Both the position numbers and the translations under genes were made by a program. From an uncultured Bacilli bacterium (GTDB lineage: Bacteria; Bacillota_I; Bacilli_A; RF39; UBA660): a DNA stretch of 64,000 nucleotides. The notes under the pieces are model-generated. The model did no database searches, was not told the origin of the DNA, and worked only from the letters and a program-made list of their open reading frames with translations. Positions 53,738 to 62,661 of the stretch are shown here, piece after piece (positions within the stretch are counted from its first letter, which is position 1; each line of letters begins with the position of its first letter). The DNA is taken from contig CAKORX010000004.1 in assembly GCA_934101645.1 (NCBI GenBank), positions 70,261-134,260 of the forward strand, written 5' to 3'.

Positions 53738-53873
53738 CAAAAAAACCTAGAAAACTGTAAGGGCAGAAAAATTTCCACGGTACCACCTTACTTCTAGGTC
53801 TTAACTTTTTATCGCACTTATGCGTTTCTATGTTAACAAAAGTTTGTCAGGCTTTCCATAGAAAAATATTACT
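53738..53873 (-). promoter_or_regulatory. T-box leader (tRNA-sensing riboswitch) of the hisS operon
   Basis: Minus-strand leader of about 135 nt. The conserved T-box sequence AAGGTGGTACCGTGG is at plus 53775-53789. It is mutually exclusive with a terminator formed by GTAAGG (53758-53763) with CCTTAC (53786-53791) and ACCTAGAA with TTCTAGGT (53792-53799), then a T tract. Stem I is very short: TTTCTATG (53857-53864) with CATAGAAA (53825-53832), then a small hairpin CGCA-TAAG-TGCG (53813-53824). The variable base of the TGGN bulge is T, which would pair with a tRNA ending ACCA. I could not place the specifier codon with confidence. Confidence 0.88.
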
Positions 53874-53878
53874 TTATT

Positions 53879-53887
53879 AATATAACA
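53879..53887 (-). promoter_or_regulatory. Extended -10 promoter of the T-box operon
   Basis: On the minus strand TGT-TATATT (plus 53879-53887) is an extended -10 about 7 nt before the predicted leader start. No good -35 seen. Confidence 0.5.
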
Positions 53888-53929
53888 TAAGTAATAGGAA
53901 AATTCCATAATAAAATTAAATTTTTTCAC

Positions 53930-53954
53930 TAAAAAAGTCACATTTTGTGTGACT
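53930..53954 (-). terminator. Intrinsic terminator after trxA
   Basis: AGTCACA (53936-53942) pairs with TGTGACT (53948-53954); on the minus strand T6 follows. It separates trxA from the hisS leader. Confidence 0.8.
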
Positions 53955-54249
53955 ATTCTATGATTTTGAAAGATTCTTTTATTTCATCAAGACCACGATA
54001 ACCAATTTCACGATTTTGCTCTAATCCATTTTTGAAAAAAAGTAAAGTAGGAATGCTCATGATACCAAATCTTTTAGCTATTCCCGGATATTCATCAACA
54101 TTTACTTTAATAACATCTGCAAAATCAATTTCATCAAGTACTGGTAAAAGCATTTTGCAGGGTCCACACCAATCAGCATAAAAATCAACTATTACTGGAT
54201 TTTTAATTAATTCATAAAATTCGTTTTCATTTTGAATATGCTTAATCAT
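53953..54249 (-). CDS. trxA: Thioredoxin
   Basis: 98 residues from MIKHIQNENEF with AGGAAAGGA upstream; an in-frame ATG 21 nt earlier is less well placed. Redox protein with active site DFYADWCGPCKMLLPVL and the cis-Pro segment GIMSIPTLLFFKNG. It follows cvpA after 13 nt; in B. subtilis trxA also lies downstream of the rnhC-cvpA group. Confidence 0.95.
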   Translation of the reverse strand: MIKHIQNENEFYELIKNPVIVDFYADWCGPCKMLLPVLDEIDFADVIKVNVDEYPGIAKRFGIMSIPTLLFFKNGLEQNREIGYRGLDEIKESFKIIE

Positions 54250-54262
54250 ATATTTTCCTTTC

Positions 54263-54958
54263 CTATGCAATTATAACATGATCTAAATTAAGTTTTCCAT
54301 TATTAATTGATGTTTGAATCAAAGGCTTTTTAACAAGAGCATATCTCGCAACAGATGTAGCAATTTGTAAGTTCATATTATCTATGTCTTCCTCTTTAAA
54401 TGAATAATTGTCAAGTTTATTATACGCATCTTCTGCAGTAAGTATACCACTACTACATACAACATTTAATACTGGAGTTCTTTCAACTATCTTCGTAGCA
54501 AATGTATTTTTTCTAACATACTTTTGAGTATATGGTACCTGAAGCATTACATAGCAAATAAGGAAGCAAAAAATTAATGAATTAATACAACCAAATATTA
54601 CACCAAGTACTTTCGAAGGAATATCATACACAACACTATATTTAACTAATTTATCAATAAAGCCTGCTAAATTTATTAATATATTTAATATACAATATAA
54701 AAGTATAAAAATTATGACAAATGACACAACGTCATACATTAAAAAATTCAATGAATACAAACCAATGTAACCTTTAAAGTTCCAAAATGGCAAATATTTA
54801 ATTAATGCTGCTGTCAAATAACTTTTCAACAAGTAAGATATAATGATTATTGATACTGTGCCAACTAACTTAAAAAATTCTTTAACAGCACCCTTTTTAT
54901 AGCCAATAAATGCACCTAACAATAAAATTAATATTAAAACGATTCCTATTACTTTCAC
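54263..54958 (-). CDS. CvpA family membrane protein
   Basis: 231 residues with four membrane segments (about 4-22, 31-52, 72-100, 118-145) and the CvpA pattern GAFIGYKKGAVKEFFKLVG at the start with GVIFGCINSLIFCFLICYV later. A ~75-residue C-terminal soluble tail contains SGILTAEDAYNKL. CvpA homologues are linked to colicin V production and envelope stress; mechanism unclear. It precedes trxA by 13 nt. Confidence 0.82.
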   Translation of the reverse strand: MKVIGIVLILILLLGAFIGYKKGAVKEFFKLVGTVSIIIISYLLKSYLTAALIKYLPFWNFKGYIGLYSLNFLMYDVVSFVIIFILLYCILNILINLAGFIDKLVKYSVVYDIPSKVLGVIFGCINSLIFCFLICYVMLQVPYTQKYVRKNTFATKIVERTPVLNVVCSSGILTAEDAYNKLDNYSFKEEDIDNMNLQIATSVARYALVKKPLIQTSINNGKLNLDHVIIA

Positions 54959-55038
54959 TCTTAACCTCTTTCCTATTATTAATTATATAATATATAAATC
55001 AAAAAATAAATAACAAATTTATCTTTTCCTAATTATTT

Positions 55039-57006
55039 TTACCAAGAACTTCCACCGCCGCCACCATAGCCTCCTCCGGATGAACCTTTTACATTGCCAG
55101 AATGTCTACTACTTGAACTACTTACTTTTGATGCGTAACTATTTATATTAATATAAGTACTCTTCATTTTTTTATTCATAAAACGATTTAAGGAATAAGT
55201 ATAAAAATTATTTGAATTTTTATACCAAAAAGGAGCACGTAAAACTACGTTAGTAAATTTTTTAATCAAATCATTTTCAATGCCTAAAGCATACGCATAT
55301 GCATATACATCGTAAAAATAATTAGGATTTTCTTTTATTAATGAACGAATATTATCTTTTTCAGCTATAGCTAAATAATTTTTAAAACCAATTATTTTTC
55401 CAAACAATTTATTGACTTTAGAGGTCCTTTTCTTAGAAAATAAGCAAAGAAGGCATAATATATTATAACAAAATAATCCTATTATATAAGTAAGGAAATA
55501 AAACTTATCGTAATTAATTATTTTAAATAAAAATTTGCTATAAAGTAAATAAAGTAGCAAGCCACCAACACATGTAGCAAATAAAAATTTAATTATATCA
55601 ATTAATTTTGGTTTTCTTTTTCCTAAAATAAAATCTACAATAGATTTTATTATTGCAAAAGAATATAACACTTCAAATAAACTTATAAATAGGGAAATAA
55701 GAAAAAATCCACTAACTATACGTGTACCCGCCACTGCACCATATTTACATATAACGGAAGCATTAATTAATACTGCAATTATAGTTATCATAAAATAAAA
55801 ATATTTTTGAATTCTTAAAGAGTTTTTTTCATAATAAATAGGTGTGTCTTTTCCAAAACGATTATTAAAATAACTTTTTATAGAATCAACCGTCATATAA
55901 AAACTTTTAAATAACTCTTTACCAGTTACTTTACTTTTTCCATTTTTAAATAGTCCATGTAAAAATAACTTTTCGCAAAAATTAGTACCATCATACTTTT
56001 TTAATAGTTTAATATTAAAATCATATTTATTAAACAAAAAGTTCGAACTATTTTCTTCAGTAATTTCAATATAACCTTTATTTGCTAAATATATAAGTAA
56101 TGATAATACATCAGCATCATCAACATAACCTTTGTAATAAAAACCCGTTTCTAAACTGTTTAAATTTTTGGGAGGATAAAATTCAATAGTTTCTATAACC
56201 TTGTCATCAGTTCCAAATCTTTGCCAAAGGATAATACCAATAATTAAAAATATAATTGGTAAAAAAAGCATAACGTACTTTAAATCTAAGGAAAAAGCAT
56301 TATATAAAAAATATCCATCAGGAAGTTCTATTCTAATTGTTAAAGCTTCATTAGAACTTAAGCCAGTACTAAGCACACCAGTAATTACTTTTCCATCAAC
56401 TTCGTAATTAACATCATAACTATTTATGACGCCATATTTTCCGGAAGTAAAGCTTATTTTTGAAGTATCAAAATCTTTTGGCATAGTTACAGAAAAACTT
56501 ATATTATTTATATTAGTATCCCAGTTATTACCAATTAGATTTAAGTAAACTTCATCATATTTATTTGTTTTATCATCACCAATATCATACAAATAACTAA
56601 TAACATATTCTTTTAATCCAGTATAAGTTTTATTATTAGTGCCAATTTTAATGACTTTATTATTTTTTTCATTATATGTTTTGTACTTTTGATTTACTTT
56701 AATATTTTTAATTTTTGCCTTATTAGCATAACTACTACCATCACTTCTCACAACATTATTTACAAGTGGTATACATCTAATAATACCATGCTTAGGGATA
56801 AAAAAGTTTGCTTTTATCGTCTCTGTGATTTGATAAGTATTATTTTCATTTACAATAACTTTTATATCATAATTAGTAATTTCATAATCTTTTGCATAAG
56901 TGGTTAATGGAAAAAACATTGTTAAAATCAAGATTGCCAAAACCTTTTTATTAAACAGAGCTTTTTTAAACATAGCACATAATAGTAAAATAAATAATAA
57001 AACCAT
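55039..57006 (-). CDS. DUF2207 family membrane protein with Gly-rich tail (copy 3, no LemA partner)
   Basis: 655 residues from an ATG preceded by AGGTAG; a start at the internal Met 12 (MFKKALFNKK) would give a more ordinary signal peptide. Same layout as copy 2: ITNYDIKVIVNENNTYQITE, PKHGIIRCIPL, NLIGNNWDTNINNISFSV, membrane helix near 245-262, IETIEFYPPKNLNSLE, second membrane group about 405-520, and a tail ending GGGYGGGGGSSW. Unlike copies 1 and 2 it has no adjacent lemA. Divergent from rnhC. Confidence 0.87.
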   Translation of the reverse strand: MVLLFILLLCAMFKKALFNKKVLAILILTMFFPLTTYAKDYEITNYDIKVIVNENNTYQITETIKANFFIPKHGIIRCIPLVNNVVRSDGSSYANKAKIKNIKVNQKYKTYNEKNNKVIKIGTNNKTYTGLKEYVISYLYDIGDDKTNKYDEVYLNLIGNNWDTNINNISFSVTMPKDFDTSKISFTSGKYGVINSYDVNYEVDGKVITGVLSTGLSSNEALTIRIELPDGYFLYNAFSLDLKYVMLFLPIIFLIIGIILWQRFGTDDKVIETIEFYPPKNLNSLETGFYYKGYVDDADVLSLLIYLANKGYIEITEENSSNFLFNKYDFNIKLLKKYDGTNFCEKLFLHGLFKNGKSKVTGKELFKSFYMTVDSIKSYFNNRFGKDTPIYYEKNSLRIQKYFYFMITIIAVLINASVICKYGAVAGTRIVSGFFLISLFISLFEVLYSFAIIKSIVDFILGKRKPKLIDIIKFLFATCVGGLLLYLLYSKFLFKIINYDKFYFLTYIIGLFCYNILCLLCLFSKKRTSKVNKLFGKIIGFKNYLAIAEKDNIRSLIKENPNYFYDVYAYAYALGIENDLIKKFTNVVLRAPFWYKNSNNFYTYSLNRFMNKKMKSTYININSYASKVSSSSSRHSGNVKGSSGGGYGGGGGSSW

Positions 57007-57101
57007 AACTTCTACCTACTCTATATAAAGAATAACATATATTTAAGAAAAATTAAATGACAATACATGTTTTTTTTGATAAACTATATTTAGGTGAGAA
57101 A

Positions 57102-58037
57102 ATGAACTGTGTAGTATTTAAATTAGATAAAAGATTGCAAGAAAAATTAATGAATTTTTATAAGAATTATGAACTTCCCAAAAAACCACCTTACTCACTT
57201 TTTGCAGCGAAAAATTATGATGTATCCATAACTTTATATGAATCTGGTAAAGTTATGTTTCAAGGAATTGGCGCCGACATCGAAGCAAGTATTTGGCAAA
57301 ACATGCAAGCAAAACTTACAGGTAAGGCAGTTGAAAACACTGTAGAAAATAAAAATAACAAAAAAAATGATAAAACAGATTTCTATGTTTATTATTCTTC
57401 GATCGGGAGTGATGAAACAGGTTGTGGAGATTTTTTTGGACCAATTGTTGTTGTAGCAAGCTATGTTGCAAGTTCAAAAATAAACGAGCTAGAAAAACTT
57501 GGTATCAAGGATTCAAAGAAAATAACCGACGAAACCATATTAAAAATTGCCCCAATTATTATGAAAGAAATACCCTATACTTTTTATGTTTTATGCAATA
57601 AAGATTTTAATGATTTAGTTTTAGATAAAAAATATAATATGGTGCAAATCAAAGCTATACTTCATAATAAAGTTTTAATGGACCTTGTAAAAAAATACAA
57701 TCCTGATTATAAGCATGCAGTTGTAGATCAATTTGTTTCCGAAAAAAAATTTTATAGTTATTTAAAAGACGACGAAACCACTTTAAGGGATATCAAATTT
57801 TATACAAAAGGTGAAAGCAAATGCATGAGTGTTGCAGCAGCATCAGTAATTGCTAGATATATTTTCATTAAAGAAATGGATAAATTAAGCAAATACGCAG
57901 GATTTAGTCTTCATAAAGGTGCAGGTATCGAAGTTGATAACCAAATTAATGAGATAATTAAAGAAAAGGGAAAAGATTTTTTATATAATATAGGTAAGAT
58001 TTCCTTTAATAATTATCAAAAAATAAAAGAGATTTAA
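57102..58037 (+). CDS. rnhC: Ribonuclease HIII
   Basis: 311 residues from MNCVVFKLDKRL; AGGTGA 5-6 nt upstream decides this start over an ATG 45 nt earlier. Degrades RNA in RNA-DNA hybrids. N-terminal TBP-like substrate-binding domain (about 1-75; KPPYSLFAAKNYDVSITLYE), catalytic domain with GSDETGCGDFFGPIVVVA (about 106-123), KDSKK, AVVDQFVSEK and SVAAASVIARY. It overlaps holA tail to tail by 4 nt. Confidence 0.95.
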   Translation: MNCVVFKLDKRLQEKLMNFYKNYELPKKPPYSLFAAKNYDVSITLYESGKVMFQGIGADIEASIWQNMQAKLTGKAVENTVENKNNKKNDKTDFYVYYSSIGSDETGCGDFFGPIVVVASYVASSKINELEKLGIKDSKKITDETILKIAPIIMKEIPYTFYVLCNKDFNDLVLDKKYNMVQIKAILHNKVLMDLVKKYNPDYKHAVVDQFVSEKKFYSYLKDDETTLRDIKFYTKGESKCMSVAAASVIARYIFIKEMDKLSKYAGFSLHKGAGIEVDNQINEIIKEKGKDFLYNIGKISFNNYQKIKEI

Positions 58038-58960
58038 TCACACAAATCAAGAGTTAATAAATCAAGTACAACACTTTTATCAATTAATCCACTTTTATAT
58101 TTATAATCATAATCCGCTAGTTTGATTATGATTTTTTTTATTTCATCAAGAGTATAATTGCCCTTAAGTAAGTTATAATCATTCATTTGCCAACTTTCTT
58201 TGCCAAGCATAAATTGCAAATTTTTTATATCTTTAGTTGTTTTAATAAGATAAATCATTTGAAACTCTTTATAAATACTTATTATTACGAAACTTGGATC
58301 AACTTTTAAAATTTCTAAATCTTTTAGCATATCTATGCATTCCTTAATATTTTTGCTTAATATATTCCTTGCAAATTTGAAAGCATTGCCATTATTAGAA
58401 AATGAAACAACTTTTTTGACATCATCTAAAGATAAACTACCCTCTTGATAATACAAATCTAGTTTATCAATTTCACTTAAAACTATATCGTAATTTGAAA
58501 AAGAATGTTCTACAATATAATTGCATATCTCATAATTAGCTTTTAATCCTTTACATTTTAATAAATCAATTGTTTTATAAACTAATTCTTTTTTATTATA
58601 AGGACTAAGTTCAATTATTTTACCAATTTCTGAAATCTTTTTATAAAGTTTTCTTCTTTTGTCAAATGGTACCAAACTAGTAAATACTAGAGTTGCATTT
58701 TCATTTGGATTATTTAAGTATTTCAAGAGTAAATCTTCACTTTTATCTTCAGTGTTTTTCTTGCTTGCAAAAAAATCATTACTTTTAACTACAATATATT
58801 TTTTTTCTCCGGTTAAAGAAAAATAATTTGCTTCCTCTATAACGCTTTCCATATTACTGATTTTTAAATCATATTTAATTACATTAAAAGATGAAGTAAT
58901 ATTATTTACTTCTTCATTAATTCTTTTAAAACTATCCGAATATATTAAATAAACTTTCAT
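58034..58960 (-). CDS. holA: DNA polymerase III delta subunit
   Basis: 308 residues. Clamp-loader wrench subunit. Begins MKVYLIYSDSFKRINEEVNN; has ATLVFTSLVPFDKRRKLYKK, LKANYEICNYIVEHSFSNYDI with ...LSEIDKL, FKFARNILSKNIKECIDMLK and a C-terminal helical collar domain. HolA proteins are poorly conserved, but length and these segments fit. It follows the comEC region in the same order as in B. subtilis (comEC-holA), with one extra gene between. Confidence 0.88.
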   Translation of the reverse strand: MKVYLIYSDSFKRINEEVNNITSSFNVIKYDLKISNMESVIEEANYFSLTGEKKYIVVKSNDFFASKKNTEDKSEDLLLKYLNNPNENATLVFTSLVPFDKRRKLYKKISEIGKIIELSPYNKKELVYKTIDLLKCKGLKANYEICNYIVEHSFSNYDIVLSEIDKLDLYYQEGSLSLDDVKKVVSFSNNGNAFKFARNILSKNIKECIDMLKDLEILKVDPSFVIISIYKEFQMIYLIKTTKDIKNLQFMLGKESWQMNDYNLLKGNYTLDEIKKIIIKLADYDYKYKSGLIDKSVVLDLLTLDLCD

Positions 58961-58991
58961 AATTCAATTATACCCTTTTTTTTATTTAAAT

Positions 58992-59011
58992 AAAAGAGCC
59001 ATTTAAGGCTC
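58992..59011 (-). terminator. Short hairpin downstream of the 231-residue gene
   Basis: GAGCC (58996-59000) pairs with GGCTC (59007-59011); on the minus strand TTTTATTT follows. Short stem, so moderate confidence. Confidence 0.5.
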
Positions 59012-59073
59012 AATCTATATAAACAATACATGTAATGTTACTTTATTTTATGCAAAACTACTACTTTTGTCAT

Positions 59074-59769
59074 TTATTTTAAAGATAAATTATCTTTTGA
59101 AATGCTTCCATAATATATAGAATCCGAATATTCCGTATAATAATCATAATCATTAACACATTTCCCTAAGGCATTCGGAATGCCATTAAGCTTCTCATAT
59201 AGTTCATAAGTTATAGTTACTTCTGATATTTTTCCTATTGCACTATCATATTCATAAATTGGATAAATAGTTCCTGTTAAATCCTTAATACATGCTTGCA
59301 CAAGAAGCATATTTTTTAAAAGTAATTCTTGCCTAGGGCACTTTAAAAATACTAAACCAATAACTGCATCTAAATTTAGTTTCATATTAACTTCATTCAT
59401 CACAGAATGATTATTATTCTTAATAAAATTTGCAAGTTCACTTAAAGTATTAAAATCAGCCTTATTAGCTATAAATGTCCCTTCGGAAATATTACCAGCA
59501 CTTACACTATCAGTTAATGCAATATGATGGCAATTCGCCTTACTACCGTCTACTAAAAATCCAACATTTTTGTATGTTTGTACTGGTACTCCTGGAATAA
59601 GTAATGTAGATGATACAGAATTAAAATTATTGTAAGCCATTAATGCAAATTCATTTGCCCATGTCGAACAATCAACACTAAGTTTACCATTAATAATATG
59701 AGTTCTTGGTAGATCTACTGCTCTTATTAATAAGTTTCCATTATTATAAACTGAATTGACGTTACACAT
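59074..59769 (-). CDS. Hypothetical protein between comEC and holA
   Basis: 231 residues, not recognised. No signal peptide or membrane helix. Segments of possible family value: NGNLLIRAVDLPRTHIINGK, VDCSTWANEFALMAYNNF, GSKANCHHIALTDSVSAGN and FLKCPRQELLLKNMLLVQAC. His/Cys pairs (CHH) might bind metal, but nothing decides. Separate from comEC by 70 nt and from holA by about 110 nt with a hairpin, so probably a monocistronic insertion into the ancestral comEC-holA order. Confidence 0.6.
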   Translation of the reverse strand: MCNVNSVYNNGNLLIRAVDLPRTHIINGKLSVDCSTWANEFALMAYNNFNSVSSTLLIPGVPVQTYKNVGFLVDGSKANCHHIALTDSVSAGNISEGTFIANKADFNTLSELANFIKNNNHSVMNEVNMKLNLDAVIGLVFLKCPRQELLLKNMLLVQACIKDLTGTIYPIYEYDSAIGKISEVTITYELYEKLNGIPNALGKCVNDYDYYTEYSDSIYYGSISKDNLSLK

Positions 59770-59839
59770 ACTTTATTCACCTATATAATTATAACATTGT
59801 ATTTAGATATTTTCTAATAAAATTAACATGTTTACTATA

Positions 59840-61846
59840 TTATTGATTATATTTTTTTATTTTATAACTAATCCGATTTATTTTAACTTCAATACTCCCA
59901 TCTAAGTCGGTCCTATAAATTTTACTATTTTTCAAAATATTTAATACCGCATTTTTGGGATGACCATATCTATTATTTTTGCCAACACTTATAACTGAAT
60001 ATTTAGGTTTAATGGTATTTATGAATTTGCTACTTGACGATGTACTAGAGCCATGATGACCAACTTTTAAAAAGTCAATATTTTGAATATTGTAATTTTT
60101 TATGATTTCATTTTCTTTTTTCACGCCAGCATCGCCCATAAACAAAAATTTATATTTATTTATATTTATATAAATAACATTTGAATTATCATTTTCATTA
60201 TCAAATGTTTTAGTTTGTAAAAATACTAAGTCATATTTATTAATTTTTAAACTTTTGAGACAAGAAAAATAATTAATTTTTTTATTATTTAAATTACTAA
60301 TCAATTTTTTCTCAAGTTCATTATAAGGTCCACAGTTAAAAAATACATTTTTCACTTTAAAGTTATTAACTAAATTATATGCATCACCCATATGATCAAA
60401 ATCGCCATGAGTAATAACAATATTATTAATTTTATGTATACCTCTACTTTTTAAAAATGTTATGGTATTATCACTAATATTTTTTCCATATACTCCTCCA
60501 GTATCAATTAATGTAATATTTTTTTGATTCTGAGATATTAATAAAATACTATCACCTTGATTCACATCTAAATAATACACATAAAAATTATTATCTAAAA
60601 AAGGAATTATTTTTATTATAGTAATTAAAATTAAAATATAACAAGCATACCTTTTTTTATTATAAATAACAAATAGTAACAAAATTATATAATAAATAAT
60701 TATATATATTATATTTAATTTTGGAATAGTAATTTTTGTAAATGATACATAGTTTATTAAATATGCAACTTTTTCCATAAATATTGTAAAATAATTAAAA
60801 ATATTATTTAAAAATGGGAAAATAAGAACTATTAAAGCAAATGGAAATAAAACATAGCTTACAAATGGTATCAATATAAAATTAGCTAGTATAAGAAGAA
60901 TATTAATTTCATAATTTAAATTAACCGTTACAGGTAACGTAAAAAGTGTTAAATAGAAAGTTATAATTATTAAATTTAAAAAATAATTTTTTTTCAAATA
61001 CTTACTTATCAAGACAAGTGAAAAACTGCATAAAAAAGAATATATAAAACCAACATTATAAATATAAAATGGATTTATAAGTATAAGAATTATCATAGAA
61101 TAATATAATATTTTATATCTTGAAAGTTTTATTTCAAATATTTCATTTAAATAATTTAAAATATAAGTAGTTACGACTCTTAGTACCGAAGCTGTAAAAG
61201 AGACTATAAATGCATAGAATAATAGTACAATACAAATAATAATTCCTTGTTTATTTTTAGTAAGAAAGAACGCTAACTTTTTTATAAGTAAAATCAAAAT
61301 ACCTATATGCATGCCACTTATAGCAAGTAAATGGGCAACACCTATATTTTTATAATTTTCATAGTTTTCAGAAATACCACTTTTATCGCCAAGAACAAAT
61401 AATTTTAAATATGAATTAAATGAAACATATTTTTTTATATAACTTCTTACTACTAAAAATATATTGGTATTTTTTTTAATAGCTTTAATATTATTTACTT
61501 TTCCTATTTTATATATCTTGTTATTATAAAGATACTTTTTATAATTAAATGTATTAGGTATAGTATTATTACTAGGATCATTAATATCTATATTAACTTG
61601 TACCAAATCTCCATCATTTAATTCGATTTTATCACTATAATTACACTTAATTTTTTCTTTAGTATTAATAATAAATGAAATACCATATTCTTTCGACATT
61701 ACATTGCTTACCTTGCCAGTTACAAGTTGATTACCGTTTTTATAAGTAGAATTATACCGAATAATTGCTGTCTTAAATAAAATAATGATTAAAGCTAAAA
61801 CTCCTATAATTATACAAAAATAACTTGAATCAAAAAGTTTTTTCAT
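59840..61846 (-). CDS. comEC: DNA uptake channel protein ComEC/Rec2
   Basis: 668 residues. N-terminal membrane/OB segment with the DUF4131-like region (about 10-120), then the competence domain with many membrane helices (about 150-400; GVAHLLAISGMHIGILILL, ASVLRVVTTYIL), and a C-terminal metallo-beta-lactamase-like domain: YYLDVNQGDSILL, IDTGG, VITHGDFDHMGD (about 480) and LKVGHHGSSTSSS. It forms the channel for single-strand DNA entry. It overlaps comEA by 4 nt. Confidence 0.96.
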   Translation of the reverse strand: MKKLFDSSYFCIIIGVLALIIILFKTAIIRYNSTYKNGNQLVTGKVSNVMSKEYGISFIINTKEKIKCNYSDKIELNDGDLVQVNIDINDPSNNTIPNTFNYKKYLYNNKIYKIGKVNNIKAIKKNTNIFLVVRSYIKKYVSFNSYLKLFVLGDKSGISENYENYKNIGVAHLLAISGMHIGILILLIKKLAFFLTKNKQGIIICIVLLFYAFIVSFTASVLRVVTTYILNYLNEIFEIKLSRYKILYYSMIILILINPFYIYNVGFIYSFLCSFSLVLISKYLKKNYFLNLIIITFYLTLFTLPVTVNLNYEINILLILANFILIPFVSYVLFPFALIVLIFPFLNNIFNYFTIFMEKVAYLINYVSFTKITIPKLNIIYIIIYYIILLLFVIYNKKRYACYILILITIIKIIPFLDNNFYVYYLDVNQGDSILLISQNQKNITLIDTGGVYGKNISDNTITFLKSRGIHKINNIVITHGDFDHMGDAYNLVNNFKVKNVFFNCGPYNELEKKLISNLNNKKINYFSCLKSLKINKYDLVFLQTKTFDNENDNSNVIYININKYKFLFMGDAGVKKENEIIKNYNIQNIDFLKVGHHGSSTSSSSKFINTIKPKYSVISVGKNNRYGHPKNAVLNILKNSKIYRTDLDGSIEVKINRISYKIKKYNQ

Positions 61847-62547
61847 ATAGTAATATTATTTTTAATTTTTTCAAAAATTTTATCACTTATTCCTGAAATA
61901 TTTTTTAAATCATCAATTGAATTAAAAATACCATGTTCATTTCTATAATCTATAATTAGTTTTGCTTTGGCATCACCAATACCATTTAAAGTTTTAAGTT
62001 GTTCTAAAGTAGCTGTATTTATATTTATTTTTTTACTTTCTTCCTCACTCTGAATATTTTTACTATGGTCATCGGTATTTTCACTAGAATTAATCACGCT
62101 ATCGCCATTTACTAAGCAGCTATCTAAATTAATATCACTGCAATTGCACTCTTTTTGGCCATTATTATTTTTATTAAGCATACTGTACTCATACTTAGTA
62201 TAAACATATACAACCATTTGAGAAGACAAGTACTTACTTAAATTAATATTATCGGTATAAGCATTTTTCTTAAATCCTTCAGCAGCATTAACTAAATCAT
62301 TTATAATATTAGTGTCTGTTAATTCATATACACCTGGTTTATTTACCGCACCTTTAATTTCTACAAAAAAACGATTGGTCTCACTAACATTATCATTTTC
62401 TTTTAAAATATCTGAATCAAACTCATCTACTGTATTTTTATTAAAATTATCTTTATTTTTGTAATATAGTACAGCAAAAATCACATATTGAATCGTTATA
62501 AGAAATATAATAAAACACAATAAAATATAATTTAAATATTTTTTCAT
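61843..62547 (-). CDS. comEA: Competence DNA receptor ComEA
   Basis: 234 residues. Membrane anchor (about 5-28), SLBB-type beta domain (about 58-120; FFVEIKGAVNKPGVYELTDT), a linker with several Cys (ECNCSDINLDSC) and the double helix-hairpin-helix DNA-binding domain (about 172-234; INTATLEQLKTLNGIGDAKA). Layout as in B. subtilis ComEA. It is the first gene of the comEA-comEC unit; no comEB lies between. Confidence 0.95.
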   Translation of the reverse strand: MKKYLNYILLCFIIFLITIQYVIFAVLYYKNKDNFNKNTVDEFDSDILKENDNVSETNRFFVEIKGAVNKPGVYELTDTNIINDLVNAAEGFKKNAYTDNINLSKYLSSQMVVYVYTKYEYSMLNKNNNGQKECNCSDINLDSCLVNGDSVINSSENTDDHSKNIQSEEESKKININTATLEQLKTLNGIGDAKAKLIIDYRNEHGIFNSIDDLKNISGISDKIFEKIKNNITI

Positions 62548-62630
62548 TCAAAATTTCTCCTTTCACTTTACTTATATCCAATAAAAGTAAAATTTCCTTT
62601 AAATTTTAAATAAAAAAATAAATTTGTTAT

Positions 62631-62659
62631 AAAAAAAGAGTCTACATACGTAAACTCTT
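62631..62659 (-). terminator. Intrinsic terminator after greA
   Basis: AAGAGTCTAC (62636-62645) pairs imperfectly with GTAAACTCTT (62650-62659); on the minus strand a T7 tract follows. Confidence 0.75.
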
Positions 62660-62661
62660 AA

